From positions 10,529 to 74,528 of the forward strand of contig JAXLRU010000012.1 of the NCBI GenBank assembly GCA_046330935.1: DNA of 64,000 nt, written 5' to 3'. Position 1 is the stretch's first letter; the number at the start of each line of letters is the position of its first letter. The notes under the pieces were generated by a model. The model saw only the letters and a program-made list of their open reading frames with translations. It made no database searches and was not told where the DNA came from. Positions 18,166-25,789 of the stretch are shown here, one piece after another. Source of the DNA: JAXLRU01 sp046330935 (GTDB lineage: Bacteria > Actinomycetota > Actinomycetes > Actinomycetales > Kineosporiaceae). Position numbers and translations under genes: made by a program.

Positions 18166-19029
18166 GTGAGCGAAACGGCACCTCCCGGCTGGTACCCCGA
18201 CTCCTCCGCGCCCGGCTTCGAACGCTGGTGGGACGGCTCCGCATGGAGCCACGTCACCCGCCCGGTCGAGGCGGGCCCGACGACCCCCGCGCCCGGCTGG
18301 GCGGCGCCCACGGCGCCGGGCCGGCCCGGCTCCTCCGCCGAGCCCGGCCAGGGGTTCGGCGGCCCGACCAGCTACGGCCAGACCCCCGACCAGCCCGGTC
18401 AGCCCCATCAGTGGACGCAGACCCAGTCCTACGGCGCGCCCCAGCCGTACCAGGCCTACCCCGGGCAGGCCTACGGGTCCATGGACCAGGCGGCGGTGTA
18501 CTTCCACGCCAAGCGCACCCCCGACGGCGAGCCCCTCGCCGGGGTCGGCATGCGGCTCCTCGCTCGGATCCTCGACGGGATGATCACGGGAGTCCTGACC
18601 CTCGCCCTGAGCTTCCAGGCGTTGACGGACTACCTCGACGCCGTCACCCGCTTCGTCGACGAGGCCGCTGTCAGCGGCGACGCGGCCGACCCGTTCGCGA
18701 TCTACAGCGACCCCCAGGTCAGCAAGTCGCTGATCACGATCACCGTCGTCAGCTTCCTCGTCAGCCTCCTCTACGAGGTGCTGTTCATCGGTTTCCTCGG
18801 CGCCACCCCCGGCAAGCTCGCCTGCGGCCTGCGGGTGCGCCGTTACGACCGGCCGGGCAAGCCCGGCTGGGGTCCGGCGATCCTGCGCTGGCTGGTCATC
18901 GGCATCTCGGGGCTCGTCTGCGGGCTCGTCTCGCTGCTCGACGTCCTGTGGTGCCTGTGGGACCCGCGCCGCCAGTGCCTGCACGACAAGGCCGCGAGCA
19001 CCGTCGTCGTCAGCAAGCGCCCCTTCTGA
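18166..19029 (+). CDS. RDD family membrane protein with N-terminal DUF2510
   Basis: GTG 18166 begins M-S-E-T-A-P-P-G-W-Y-P-D, the DUF2510 tryptophan motif (P-G-W-Y-P-D, R-W-W-D-G-x-x-W). A Pro/Gln/Tyr-rich linker of about 80 residues follows, then an RDD domain (R-L-L-A-R-I-L-D-G and three or four membrane helices, P-G-K-L-A-C-G-L-R-V). The total is 287 residues. RDD proteins are membrane proteins of mostly unknown function, some linked to ion or polar-substrate transport. A TTG nine bases earlier is a less likely start. It is divergent from the GGDEF-EAL gene and ends at a convergent terminator. Confidence 0.82.
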   Translation: MSETAPPGWYPDSSAPGFERWWDGSAWSHVTRPVEAGPTTPAPGWAAPTAPGRPGSSAEPGQGFGGPTSYGQTPDQPGQPHQWTQTQSYGAPQPYQAYPGQAYGSMDQAAVYFHAKRTPDGEPLAGVGMRLLARILDGMITGVLTLALSFQALTDYLDAVTRFVDEAAVSGDAADPFAIYSDPQVSKSLITITVVSFLVSLLYEVLFIGFLGATPGKLACGLRVRRYDRPGKPGWGPAILRWLVIGISGLVCGLVSLLDVLWCLWDPRRQCLHDKAASTVVVSKRPF

Positions 19030-19058
19030 GGCACCCGCCCGCACCTGCCCCGGACCGT

Positions 19059-19099
19059 CCGCGCGCCGGCCCCGCCCTCACGGGCAGGGCGGCGCGCGG
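19059..19099. terminator. Convergent GC-rich hairpin
   Basis: CCGCGCGCC (19059-19067) pairs with GGCGCGCGG (19091-19099), with further C/G pairing inside. It lies between the stop of the RDD gene and the stop of the gene on the opposite strand, so it could serve both. Confidence 0.5.
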
Positions 19100-19122
19100 C
19101 GGTCGCAGGGTTGTGCGGGTGC

Positions 19123-20136
19123 TCAGGGGGCCAGCAGCCCCAGGACCCGCAGGTCCTCCAGCACGGTGGCGGGGTCGCTGACCGCCACGGTCACGAGGAA
19201 GGCGCGCGCCACGGCGGCGTCGGCCTGGCTCATCCGCCGGGCGGCCGAGGCGAGCACGGACGGTCGGCGCTCGGCCAGCACCGCCGCGATCTCCTGGGTC
19301 GAGGCCCCGTTGAGGGCGGCGCGCACCGCGCAGAGCAGGTTGAGCAGCCCGTGCCGTTCGGCGCCGGTCAGGGGGTCGGTGGTGCGGACGGCGTCGCGCA
19401 CCCCGCCGACGGCGTGCACGGTGAGGTCGAGGTCGACGCAGCGACGCACCAGCACCGCCACCTCGGCCTCGGAGGGGATGCCGCCCGCGTGGCCGTCGTC
19501 GTCGCCGACCCGCAGCGCCACCTCCTCGGCGCCGTCGTCGGCGATGACGTCGAGCGCCGCCGTCGCCGCGGGAGGCACCTCGATCCACGCGGGGACGATG
19601 CTGTCGAGGTCGCCCAGCAGGGCGGCGGCCAGCGCCGCCGCGCGGGGACCCTCGAGCGAGCGGGGGCCGTCGGGTGCCGGCAGCGGCAGGTGGACGCCGA
19701 TCAGCTCCACCCGGTCGTCGTCGAGCAGCAGGTGCCGCGCCCGGCGCAGGTCGGTGGACGGGTCGGCGGCGCCCGACCAGGGGGTGGGCCCCGCGGCGCC
19801 GGCCGTCAGCGCCACCCGCACGCCCGCGCGTCCGGCGCCCAGGGCCTCCTGGATCGCCGGCACCCGGGCCGGCGCGGCCATCAGGCAGGCGAACAGGTCA
19901 CGCTCGGGCCCGGCCAGCCGCGCGAGGTGCGAGGACACCGCGGCCTCGACGGCTGCCGGGGCGGGCGGCTGCTCGAGCACGAGATCGGGGGTGGCCTCGG
20001 CGATGACGCCGTCGAGGAGCGCCGGCTCGGCCGGGCCGTGCCCGGCGTCGGTGCTGGCGCCGGGCAGCCCCGGCAGGGCCGGCTGTGCCGGCTGGGCGTG
20101 CCGTGCGGCGGGCACGTCGGCGGGGGAGGAGCTCAC
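19123..20136 (-). CDS. Conserved actinobacterial protein of unknown function
   Basis: The 337-residue soluble protein has no catalytic motif that I can name. The C-terminal half has the pattern S-E-A-E-V-A-V-L-V, V-H-A-V-G-G-V-R-D-A-V-R and R-H-G-L-L-N-L-L-C-A-V. This resembles an unnamed actinobacterial family in which the corresponding segment reads roughly T-A-G-L-H-H-A-V-R and H-G-F-L-N. The N-terminal 30 residues are Pro/Ala-rich. It starts at GTG 20136, 27 bp downstream of the nicotinate phosphoribosyltransferase stop on the same strand, so the two may be co-transcribed. No function is proposed. Confidence 0.65.
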   Translation of the reverse strand: MSSSPADVPAARHAQPAQPALPGLPGASTDAGHGPAEPALLDGVIAEATPDLVLEQPPAPAAVEAAVSSHLARLAGPERDLFACLMAAPARVPAIQEALGAGRAGVRVALTAGAAGPTPWSGAADPSTDLRRARHLLLDDDRVELIGVHLPLPAPDGPRSLEGPRAAALAAALLGDLDSIVPAWIEVPPAATAALDVIADDGAEEVALRVGDDDGHAGGIPSEAEVAVLVRRCVDLDLTVHAVGGVRDAVRTTDPLTGAERHGLLNLLCAVRAALNGASTQEIAAVLAERRPSVLASAARRMSQADAAVARAFLVTVAVSDPATVLEDLRVLGLLAP

Positions 20137-20163
20137 CTGCGCATTGTGCCCGGCCGCGCGCGA

Positions 20164-21486
20164 TCACCGCGCAGCGACCGCCTCCGCCGCGTCGTCGCCG
20201 TCGACGAGGAGCGTCGGGACGGCCGCCTCGCCGCGGGAGAGCTGCCTGGCCGTCGCGGGCAGCTCCGCGAGGGCGGCGGCGTGGTGGCGGCGGGCGTCCT
20301 CCAGCGAGGCGTCCGCGACGACCTGGCCCCCGCGAACCAGCGGCACCAGCAGCGCCCGCCCGTCGCCCGGCTCGGGCTCGCGCTCACCGACCACGACGAC
20401 CTCCGCCCGGGCCAGCCCGTCCGGGCCCAGCCGCCGCACCGCCCACTTGCGCCCGGCCACCGAGAGCTTGCTCGCCGACCGCTTCGCCACCCCGACCAGC
20501 CGGCCGTCGGCGCCCTCGCGCGCGACCAGCTTGTAGACCAGCCCGGCGGTCGGCGCGCCGGAGCCGGTGACCAGCGACGTCCCCACGCCGTAGACGTCGA
20601 CCGGCGCGGCGGCCAGGGACGCGATGGCGTACTCGTCGAGGTCGCTCGTGACGACGATCTTCGTGTCCCGCGCGCCGAGGGCGTCGAGCTGCGCCCGCAC
20701 GGTGTGGGCCTGCTCCAGCAGGTCGCCGGAGTCCAGCCGCACGGCCCCCAACCCCGGCCCGGCCGCGGCGACGGCGCGGGCCACGCCCTGCGTCACGTCG
20801 TAGGTGTCCACGAGCAGCGTCGTGCCGGCGCCCAGGGCCGCCACCTGGGCGGCGAACGCCTGCTCCTCGTCGTCGTGCAGCAGCGTGAACGCGTGCGCCG
20901 CCGTCCCCGTGGTGGGCACCCCCCAGCGTCGTCCGGCCTCCAGGTTCGACGTCGCCGTGAAACCCGCGACGAAGGAGGCTCGGGCCGCCGCCACCGCCGC
21001 CTCCTCCTGGGTGCGGCGCGAGCCCATCTCCAGGCACGGGCGGCCCTGGGCGGCCACGACCATGCGGCTGGCGGCGGCCGCGACCGCGCCGTCGTGGTTG
21101 AGCATCGACAGCACGAGGGTCTCCAGCAGCACCGCCTCGGCGAAGGTGCCCTCGACGACGAGGATCGGCGACCCCGGCAGGTAGCACTCGCCCTCGGCGT
21201 AGCCCCACACGTCCCCGCGGAAGCGGTAGTCGGCGAGGTGGCGCAGCGTCACGTCGTCGACCACCCGGCGCTCCTGCAGGGCGGCCAGCTCGTCGTCGCC
21301 GAACCGGAACCGCGCCAGTTCCTCCAGCAAGCGGCCGGTGCCCGCGACCACCCCGTAGCGACGACCCTCGGGCAGGCGGCGCGCGAACACCTCGAACACG
21401 CACCGGCGCGAGGCGGCACCGCTGCCGAGCGCGGCCTGCAGCATCGTCAGCTCGTAGTGGTCGGTGAGCAGCGCGGAGGACCTCAC
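20164..21486 (-). CDS. pncB: Nicotinate phosphoribosyltransferase
   Basis: The 440-residue protein has the NAPRTase signature from the start (L-L-T-D-H-Y-E-L-T-M), F-E-V-F-A-R-R-L-P, the R-L-D-S-G-D-L loop and K-I-V-V-T-S-D-L-D-E. It converts nicotinate and PRPP to nicotinate mononucleotide in NAD salvage, in the cytoplasm. GTG 21486 is preceded on its strand by TAGGCT with 6 nt between, indicating a leaderless transcript. It is divergent from clpS, a common actinobacterial arrangement. Confidence 0.93.
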   Translation of the reverse strand: MRSSALLTDHYELTMLQAALGSGAASRRCVFEVFARRLPEGRRYGVVAGTGRLLEELARFRFGDDELAALQERRVVDDVTLRHLADYRFRGDVWGYAEGECYLPGSPILVVEGTFAEAVLLETLVLSMLNHDGAVAAAASRMVVAAQGRPCLEMGSRRTQEEAAVAAARASFVAGFTATSNLEAGRRWGVPTTGTAAHAFTLLHDDEEQAFAAQVAALGAGTTLLVDTYDVTQGVARAVAAAGPGLGAVRLDSGDLLEQAHTVRAQLDALGARDTKIVVTSDLDEYAIASLAAAPVDVYGVGTSLVTGSGAPTAGLVYKLVAREGADGRLVGVAKRSASKLSVAGRKWAVRRLGPDGLARAEVVVVGEREPEPGDGRALLVPLVRGGQVVADASLEDARRHHAAALAELPATARQLSRGEAAVPTLLVDGDDAAEAVAAR

Positions 21487-21492
21487 CGGCGC

Positions 21493-21498
21493 AGCCTA
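21493..21498 (-). promoter_or_regulatory. -10 box of pncB (leaderless)
   Basis: Minus-strand TAGGCT, 6 nt before the GTG at 21486, with no Shine-Dalgarno in between. Confidence 0.5.
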
Positions 21499-21568
21499 GG
21501 TGCGCCCCCGCACCCCTGCGCGGCCAGGCGCCGACCCCGCCGCGGGGCGTGTGCGCAGGCCCGCGCAC

Positions 21569-21574
21569 TAAGGT
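21569..21574 (+). promoter_or_regulatory. -10 box of clpS (leaderless)
   Basis: TAAGGT ends 6 nt before GTG 21581. It lies about 70 bp from the divergent pncB box. Confidence 0.5.
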
Positions 21575-21580
21575 GAGGGC

Positions 21581-21877
21581 GTGTCCGTCGCCCCCGTCGA
21601 GGTCGAGCGTCCCGACGCCGACCAGCAGGTGCTGCCGGACGTCCCCTGGGTGACGATCGTCTGGAACGACCCCGTCAACCTCATGTCGTACGTGACGCAC
21701 GTGTTCCGCACCTACTTCGGCTACCCGAAGGAGAAGGCCGAACGGCTCATGCTCGACGTCCACGAGAAGGGCCGCGCCGTCGTCTCCACCGGCACGCGCG
21801 AGGAGATGGAGCGCGACGTGCAGGCGATGCACGAGTACGGCCTGTGGGCGACGATGCAGAAGCAGGACGCCGCGTGA
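21581..21877 (+). CDS. clpS: ATP-dependent Clp protease adaptor ClpS
   Basis: The 98-residue protein contains the ClpS core: V-T-I-V-W-N-D-P-V-N-L-M, Y-V-T-H-V-F, the helix with A-E-R-L-M-L-D-V-H and the G-R-A-V-V segment. ClpS delivers N-degron substrates to ClpA/ClpC-ClpP in the cytoplasm. N-D-P-V-N and the later histidine are the N-degron pocket residues. GTG 21581 appears leaderless. Its stop overlaps the GTG of the next gene (GTGA), so DUF2017 is translationally coupled. Confidence 0.93.
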   Translation: MSVAPVEVERPDADQQVLPDVPWVTIVWNDPVNLMSYVTHVFRTYFGYPKEKAERLMLDVHEKGRAVVSTGTREEMERDVQAMHEYGLWATMQKQDAA

Positions 21878-22538
21878 GCCGCTCGCCCTTCTCGCGGATC
21901 GCCCGCTCCGGCGGGGCGGTGAAGGCCAATCTCGACCCCGAGGAGCGGGAGGTGCTGGCCCACCTCTGCGACGAGCTCGCAGGCCTGCTCTCGCCCGCGC
22001 CGCCCTCGGGCTCCGGGGGCCCCTCGTCCACGCCCGCAGCTGCCGGGCGCGAGCTCGACGACGTCGAGGCGGCCCTGTTCGCCCAGCTCGACGGGCTCGG
22101 CTCCGAGGCCGTCGACCCCCGTCCGACCCGATCCTCGCCCGGCTGCTGCCCGACGCCGTGAAGGACGACGCCGAGGCCAGCGCCGAGTTCCGCCGCCTCA
22201 CCGAGACCGACCTGCGGCGCAGCAAGGTCCGCTGCCTGCAGGTGGCCGCCGCCGCGATGCGGCGCGAGGGGGAGCGGGTGCGCCTGGACGCCGAGGAGGC
22301 GGGCTGCCTGCTCAAGGCGCTCAACGACGTCCGGTTGGCGCTGGGGGAGATGCTGGGCCTGCACACCGACGCCGACGCCGACCTCATGGCAGCCGCCCTC
22401 GACGCCGCCGACCGCGCGCAGTCGGCCGGACGTGACCTCGACGCCCTCGGGCTCGACGAGGGATGGGTGGTGCGGGCCCGGCTGTACGAGGGGCTCGGTT
22501 ACTGGCAGTCGGCGCTGATCGACGCGCTCGACGCCTGA
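21874..22538 (+). pseudogene. DUF2017 protein, one-base frameshift in a C-run
   Basis: The gene starts at GTG 21874, overlapping the clpS stop. The N-terminal part (E-E-R-E-V-L-A-H-L-C-D-E-L) reads in one frame until the C-run at 22116-22120. The second half (D-P-I-L-A-R-L-L-P-D-A-V-K-D-D, E-F-R-R-L-T-E-T-D-L-R, W-Q-S-A-L-I-D-A-L) is one frame over. Adding one C to the run gives C-C-C followed by C-C-G and restores a continuous protein of about 221 residues. DUF2017 follows clpS in many actinobacteria; its function is unknown, with a possible link to N-degron proteolysis from context. The homopolymer site favours consensus error. Confidence 0.85.
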
Positions 22539-23461
22539 GCGAGCAGCGCGAACGCGCCCGCCGCGGCAGGGGTCAGGGGCGAGGGCGGTGCCTCGGCGGG
22601 CACCGTGGCCGTGGCCAGCGCGACGGTCGTGAGGGCGTCGAACTCCGGCCCGTGCGTGATGCCCGCCGCCTCGCGATCGTCGAGGTCGAGCCGGACGACG
22701 ACGTCGGGGCGCAGCCGCAGGAGGTCGTGGACGACGCCCAGCACCCGCGCGCGGTGGGAGGCGTCCGCGGGGTCCAGGTGCACGCCGAGCTCCTCCGCCA
22801 ACTCCGTGACGAGCGTGGCCGTGAGCGACCCGGGGCCTGACGCGGCGGGTTCGACCATCCCGGATGGCGCCACGTGCCAGCTGCCGACGTCGAGCGCGTT
22901 GCGCGCGCTGCGCCTGCCCAGCAGCACCCCACGCCTGCCGGCCCCGGCCGGGTCACCGGGTGAGGGCACTGTCACGACCACGCTCAGGCCCAGCGCCGCG
23001 ACCCGTCCCGCGCCGCTGCGCAGCGGGTCCCCGCAGCGCTCGTGCGCCAGGTCGCGCAGCGGGGTGCCGGCGCCCCCGGACTCCCACTCCGCCCGCAGCG
23101 CGTCGCACGTCGCGACCATGCCGAAGTAGCCGCCGCGAGCCACGCGCAGGCGCCCCTGCGGCGTCGTCCCCAGCCAGCGCAGCACCGCGCCGTCGTGCAT
23201 CCGCGGGTGCGCCGCCCGCAGCCGCTCCAGGTGGCCCGCGCCCGCGGCGGCGAGGAGCGCGACGTCGTCCTCCCCGCCGGTGCCGTCCTCGACGACCTCC
23301 AGGACGGCGTCCAGCCCTTCCGCCGGATCCGTCACGCCATTCGCGACGGGCGTGACGGCGACCGGAGCGGGCCCGCGGCCGTCGGCGCGCAGGACCGCGT
23401 CGGGGTAGCGCACGCGCAGGTCCTCGGGCGTCCGCCGGGGTGCGACGGTCGGCTCGGTCAC
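22499..23461 (-). CDS. Nudix-like hydrolase with degenerate Nudix box
   Basis: The 320-residue protein has a C-terminal half with V-L-L-G-R-R-S-A-R, W-H-V-A-P-S-G-M-V-E-P and T-E-L-A-E-E-L-G-V. This resembles a Nudix fold in which the R-E of the canonical R-E-x-x-E-E is T-E. Metal-binding glutamates are partly kept, so activity is uncertain. The N-terminal 150 residues are of unknown type. Its 3' end overlaps the DUF2017 gene by 40 bp on the opposite strand. The start codon at 23461 lies about 65 bp from the divergent metallo-hydrolase start. Confidence 0.65.
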   Translation of the reverse strand: MTEPTVAPRRTPEDLRVRYPDAVLRADGRGPAPVAVTPVANGVTDPAEGLDAVLEVVEDGTGGEDDVALLAAAGAGHLERLRAAHPRMHDGAVLRWLGTTPQGRLRVARGGYFGMVATCDALRAEWESGGAGTPLRDLAHERCGDPLRSGAGRVAALGLSVVVTVPSPGDPAGAGRRGVLLGRRSARNALDVGSWHVAPSGMVEPAASGPGSLTATLVTELAEELGVHLDPADASHRARVLGVVHDLLRLRPDVVVRLDLDDREAAGITHGPEFDALTTVALATATVPAEAPPSPLTPAAAGAFALLAQASSASISADCQ

Positions 23462-23526
23462 GGTGCTCCTCGGTGGTCGGGCCCGTCGCGCGGGACGTGT
23501 CGGGCGGTCACGTTACGCTGCGGCGC

Positions 23527-24351
23527 GTGACCGATGGTGCGGTGATGCGGCTGACGGTGATCGGCTCGAGCGGCTCGTTCCCCGGCCCCTCGTCGGCGGC
23601 GTCCTGCTACCTGGTGGAGGTCGACGACGCCGAGCGCGATCGCCCCTGGCGGGTGGTGCTCGACCTCGGCAACGGCGCGCTGGGCCCGCTGCAGCGGTTC
23701 GCCGGCCCCGGGGACCTCGACGCCGTCCTCGTCAGCCACCTGCACCCCGACCACTGCATGGACCTGTGCGGACTCTACGTGGCCCTGCGCTACGACCCGC
23801 GCGTCGCGGCCGCCGCACAGCGGCTGCCCGTCCACGGGCCGCCCGGCACCCTCACCCGCCTGGTGCGCGCCTACGGCGCCGACGACCCCGCCGACAGCCC
23901 GGCGGGGCACGACCCCGTCCCGGCCGCCATGGACGCCGTCTACGACGTTCGGGAGTGGACCGACGGCGTCGCCGTGCGGATCGGACCGCTGACCGTGATC
24001 CCGCGGCGCGTCCGCCACCCCGTACCCACGTTCGGGTTGCGGCTGGAGGTCGCCGGGCGCGTCCTGACCTACTCCGCCGACACCGACGACTGCGAGGCGC
24101 TGGGCGAGCTCGCCGAGGGCGCCGACGTGTTCCTCTGCGAGGCGTCGTTCGTCGAGGGTCGCGACGAGGTCGCGGGCGTGCACCTGACGGGGCGGCGGGC
24201 GGGCGCGATCGCGGCCCGGGCGGGCGTGGGCCAGCTCGTGCTCACCCACATCCCCCCGTGGACCGATCCGGCGGTCGTGGTCGCCGAGGCCCGGCAGGTG
24301 TGGTCGGGGCCGTTGGATCTCGCGGTGCCCGGCGCGCTGTTCGACGTCTGA
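23527..24351 (+). CDS. MBL-fold metallo-hydrolase (RNase Z/ElaC-like group)
   Basis: The protein has the zinc motif S-H-L-H-P-D-H-C-M-D, an early G-S-S-G-S-F-P-G-P and a later T-Y-S-A-D-T-D. This is the pattern of the small MBL proteins placed before rph in many actinobacteria, sometimes annotated as 3',5'-cyclic-nucleotide phosphodiesterase or RNase Z-like. TACGCT at 23514-23519 ends 7 nt before GTG 23527, so I take that leaderless start (274 residues). ATG 23545 is the alternative that matches the usual M-R-L-T-V-I-G start. Gene order with rph and rdgB suggests a link to RNA or nucleotide processing. Confidence 0.82.
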   Translation: MTDGAVMRLTVIGSSGSFPGPSSAASCYLVEVDDAERDRPWRVVLDLGNGALGPLQRFAGPGDLDAVLVSHLHPDHCMDLCGLYVALRYDPRVAAAAQRLPVHGPPGTLTRLVRAYGADDPADSPAGHDPVPAAMDAVYDVREWTDGVAVRIGPLTVIPRRVRHPVPTFGLRLEVAGRVLTYSADTDDCEALGELAEGADVFLCEASFVEGRDEVAGVHLTGRRAGAIAARAGVGQLVLTHIPPWTDPAVVVAEARQVWSGPLDLAVPGALFDV

Positions 24352-24371
24352 GGGGTCGTAGGCTGCCCGGC

Positions 24372-25133
24372 ATGTCTGCTCCCGCACCCACGACCACCGG
24401 CGCTCGAGGCGACGGCCGCGCCCCCGACCAGCTGCGCGAGGTCCGGCTCACGCGCGGCTGGTCCGAGCACGCCGAGGGGTCGGTGCTCGTCGAGTTCGGC
24501 CGCACCCGGGTGCTGTGCACGGCGTCGTTCACCGAGGGCGTGCCGCGCTGGCGCAAGGGGTCCGGCGAGGGGTGGGTCACCGCCGAGTACGCGATGCTGC
24601 CCCGGGCCACGCACACCCGCGGCGACCGCGAGTCGGTGCGCGGGAAGATCGGCGGGCGAACGCACGAGATCTCTCGGCTGATCGGCCGGTCGCTGCGCGC
24701 GGTCGTCGACACCAAGCAGCTCGGCGAGAACACGATCGTCCTCGACTGCGACGTCCTGCAGGCCGACGGCGGCACCCGCACCGCGGCCATCACCGGCGCC
24801 TACGTCGCGCTGGCCGACGCGATCGCCTGGGCGCGCGGCCGCAAGATCGTCAAGGCCGCCGCGCAGCCGCTGACCGGCTCGGTGGCCGCCGTCAGCGTCG
24901 GCGTCGTCGGCGGGCGGCCCGTCCTCGACCTCTGCTACGACGAGGACGTGAAGGCCGGGACCGACATGAACGTCGTCGCCACGGGTGACGGCCGCTTCGT
25001 CGAGGTGCAGGGCACCGCCGAGGGCGCCCCCTTCGACCGCGCCGAGCTCGACGCCCTGCTCGACCTCGCCGTCGCCGGCTGCGGCCAGCTGACCACCCTG
25101 CAGGCGATGGCGCTCGCGAGGTCCCTGTCGTGA
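24372..25133 (+). CDS. rph: Ribonuclease PH
   Basis: The 253-residue protein has the RNase PH core: G-S-V-L-V-E-F-G-R-T-R-V-L-C-T-A-S, R-G-D-R-E-S-V-R-G-K, Q-L-G-E-N-T-I, D-C-D-V-L-Q-A-D-G-G-T-R-T-A and C-Y-D-E-D. It trims tRNA 3' ends phosphorolytically. ATG 24372 is preceded by TAGGCT at 24359-24364 with a 7-nt gap, so it is probably also expressed from a leaderless message. The stop overlaps rdgB by GTGA. Confidence 0.94.
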   Translation: MSAPAPTTTGARGDGRAPDQLREVRLTRGWSEHAEGSVLVEFGRTRVLCTASFTEGVPRWRKGSGEGWVTAEYAMLPRATHTRGDRESVRGKIGGRTHEISRLIGRSLRAVVDTKQLGENTIVLDCDVLQADGGTRTAAITGAYVALADAIAWARGRKIVKAAAQPLTGSVAAVSVGVVGGRPVLDLCYDEDVKAGTDMNVVATGDGRFVEVQGTAEGAPFDRAELDALLDLAVAGCGQLTTLQAMALARSLS

Positions 25134-25747
25134 GCAGGCTCGTGCTGGCCACCCGCAACGCCCACAAGGTCGTCGAGCTGCGCCGGATCCTCGCCGACGC
25201 CGGGCTCGAGGGCGTCGAGGTGATCGGTGTCGGCGACGTCCCCGACGTCCCCGAGGTGGCCGAGACCGGCGTCACGTTCGCCGAGAACGCCCAGCTCAAG
25301 GCGCGCGCCGTGGCCGCCGCCACCGGGCTGCCGTCCGTCGCCGACGACTCCGGCCTGTGCGTCGACGTGCTCGGCGGCTCGCCCGGGGTGTTCAGCGCCC
25401 GCTGGGCGGGAGCCCACGGCGACGACGCCGCCAACCTGCAGCTGCTCCTGGAGCAGATCGCCGACGTGCCGCCCGCGCACCGCCGCGGGCACTTCGCCTG
25501 CGCGGCCGCCCTCGCCGTGCCCGGGCCGGAGGGGATCGTCGAGCACGTCGTCGAGGGCCGCGTCGAGGGCGTGATCATCGAGGGTCCCCGCGGGACGAAC
25601 GGGTTCGGCTACGACCCGATCTTCGTGCCCGACGGCGACACCCGCACCACCGCCGAGATGTCCGCGGAGGAGAAGGACGCGATCAGCCACCGCGGGCGGG
25701 CCTTCCGCGCCATGGTGCCGCTGCTGCGCGAGGTCCTCGCCGGCTGA
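25130..25747 (+). CDS. rdgB: XTP/dITP diphosphatase (RdgB/HAM1)
   Basis: The 205-residue protein has the HAM1 features L-A-T-R-N-A-H-K at the N-terminus, F-A-E-N-A-Q-L-K-A, V-A-D-D-S-G-L-C-V-D, G-F-G-Y-D-P-I-F and S-H-R-G-R-A. It hydrolyses non-canonical purine triphosphates to monophosphates. GTG 25130 overlaps the rph stop, so translation is coupled. Confidence 0.94.
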   Translation: MSRLVLATRNAHKVVELRRILADAGLEGVEVIGVGDVPDVPEVAETGVTFAENAQLKARAVAAATGLPSVADDSGLCVDVLGGSPGVFSARWAGAHGDDAANLQLLLEQIADVPPAHRRGHFACAAALAVPGPEGIVEHVVEGRVEGVIIEGPRGTNGFGYDPIFVPDGDTRTTAEMSAEEKDAISHRGRAFRAMVPLLREVLAG

Positions 25748-25789
25748 TCCCTGCTGGCGCGCGGCGATCAGCTCACCCATGCTGGGCGG

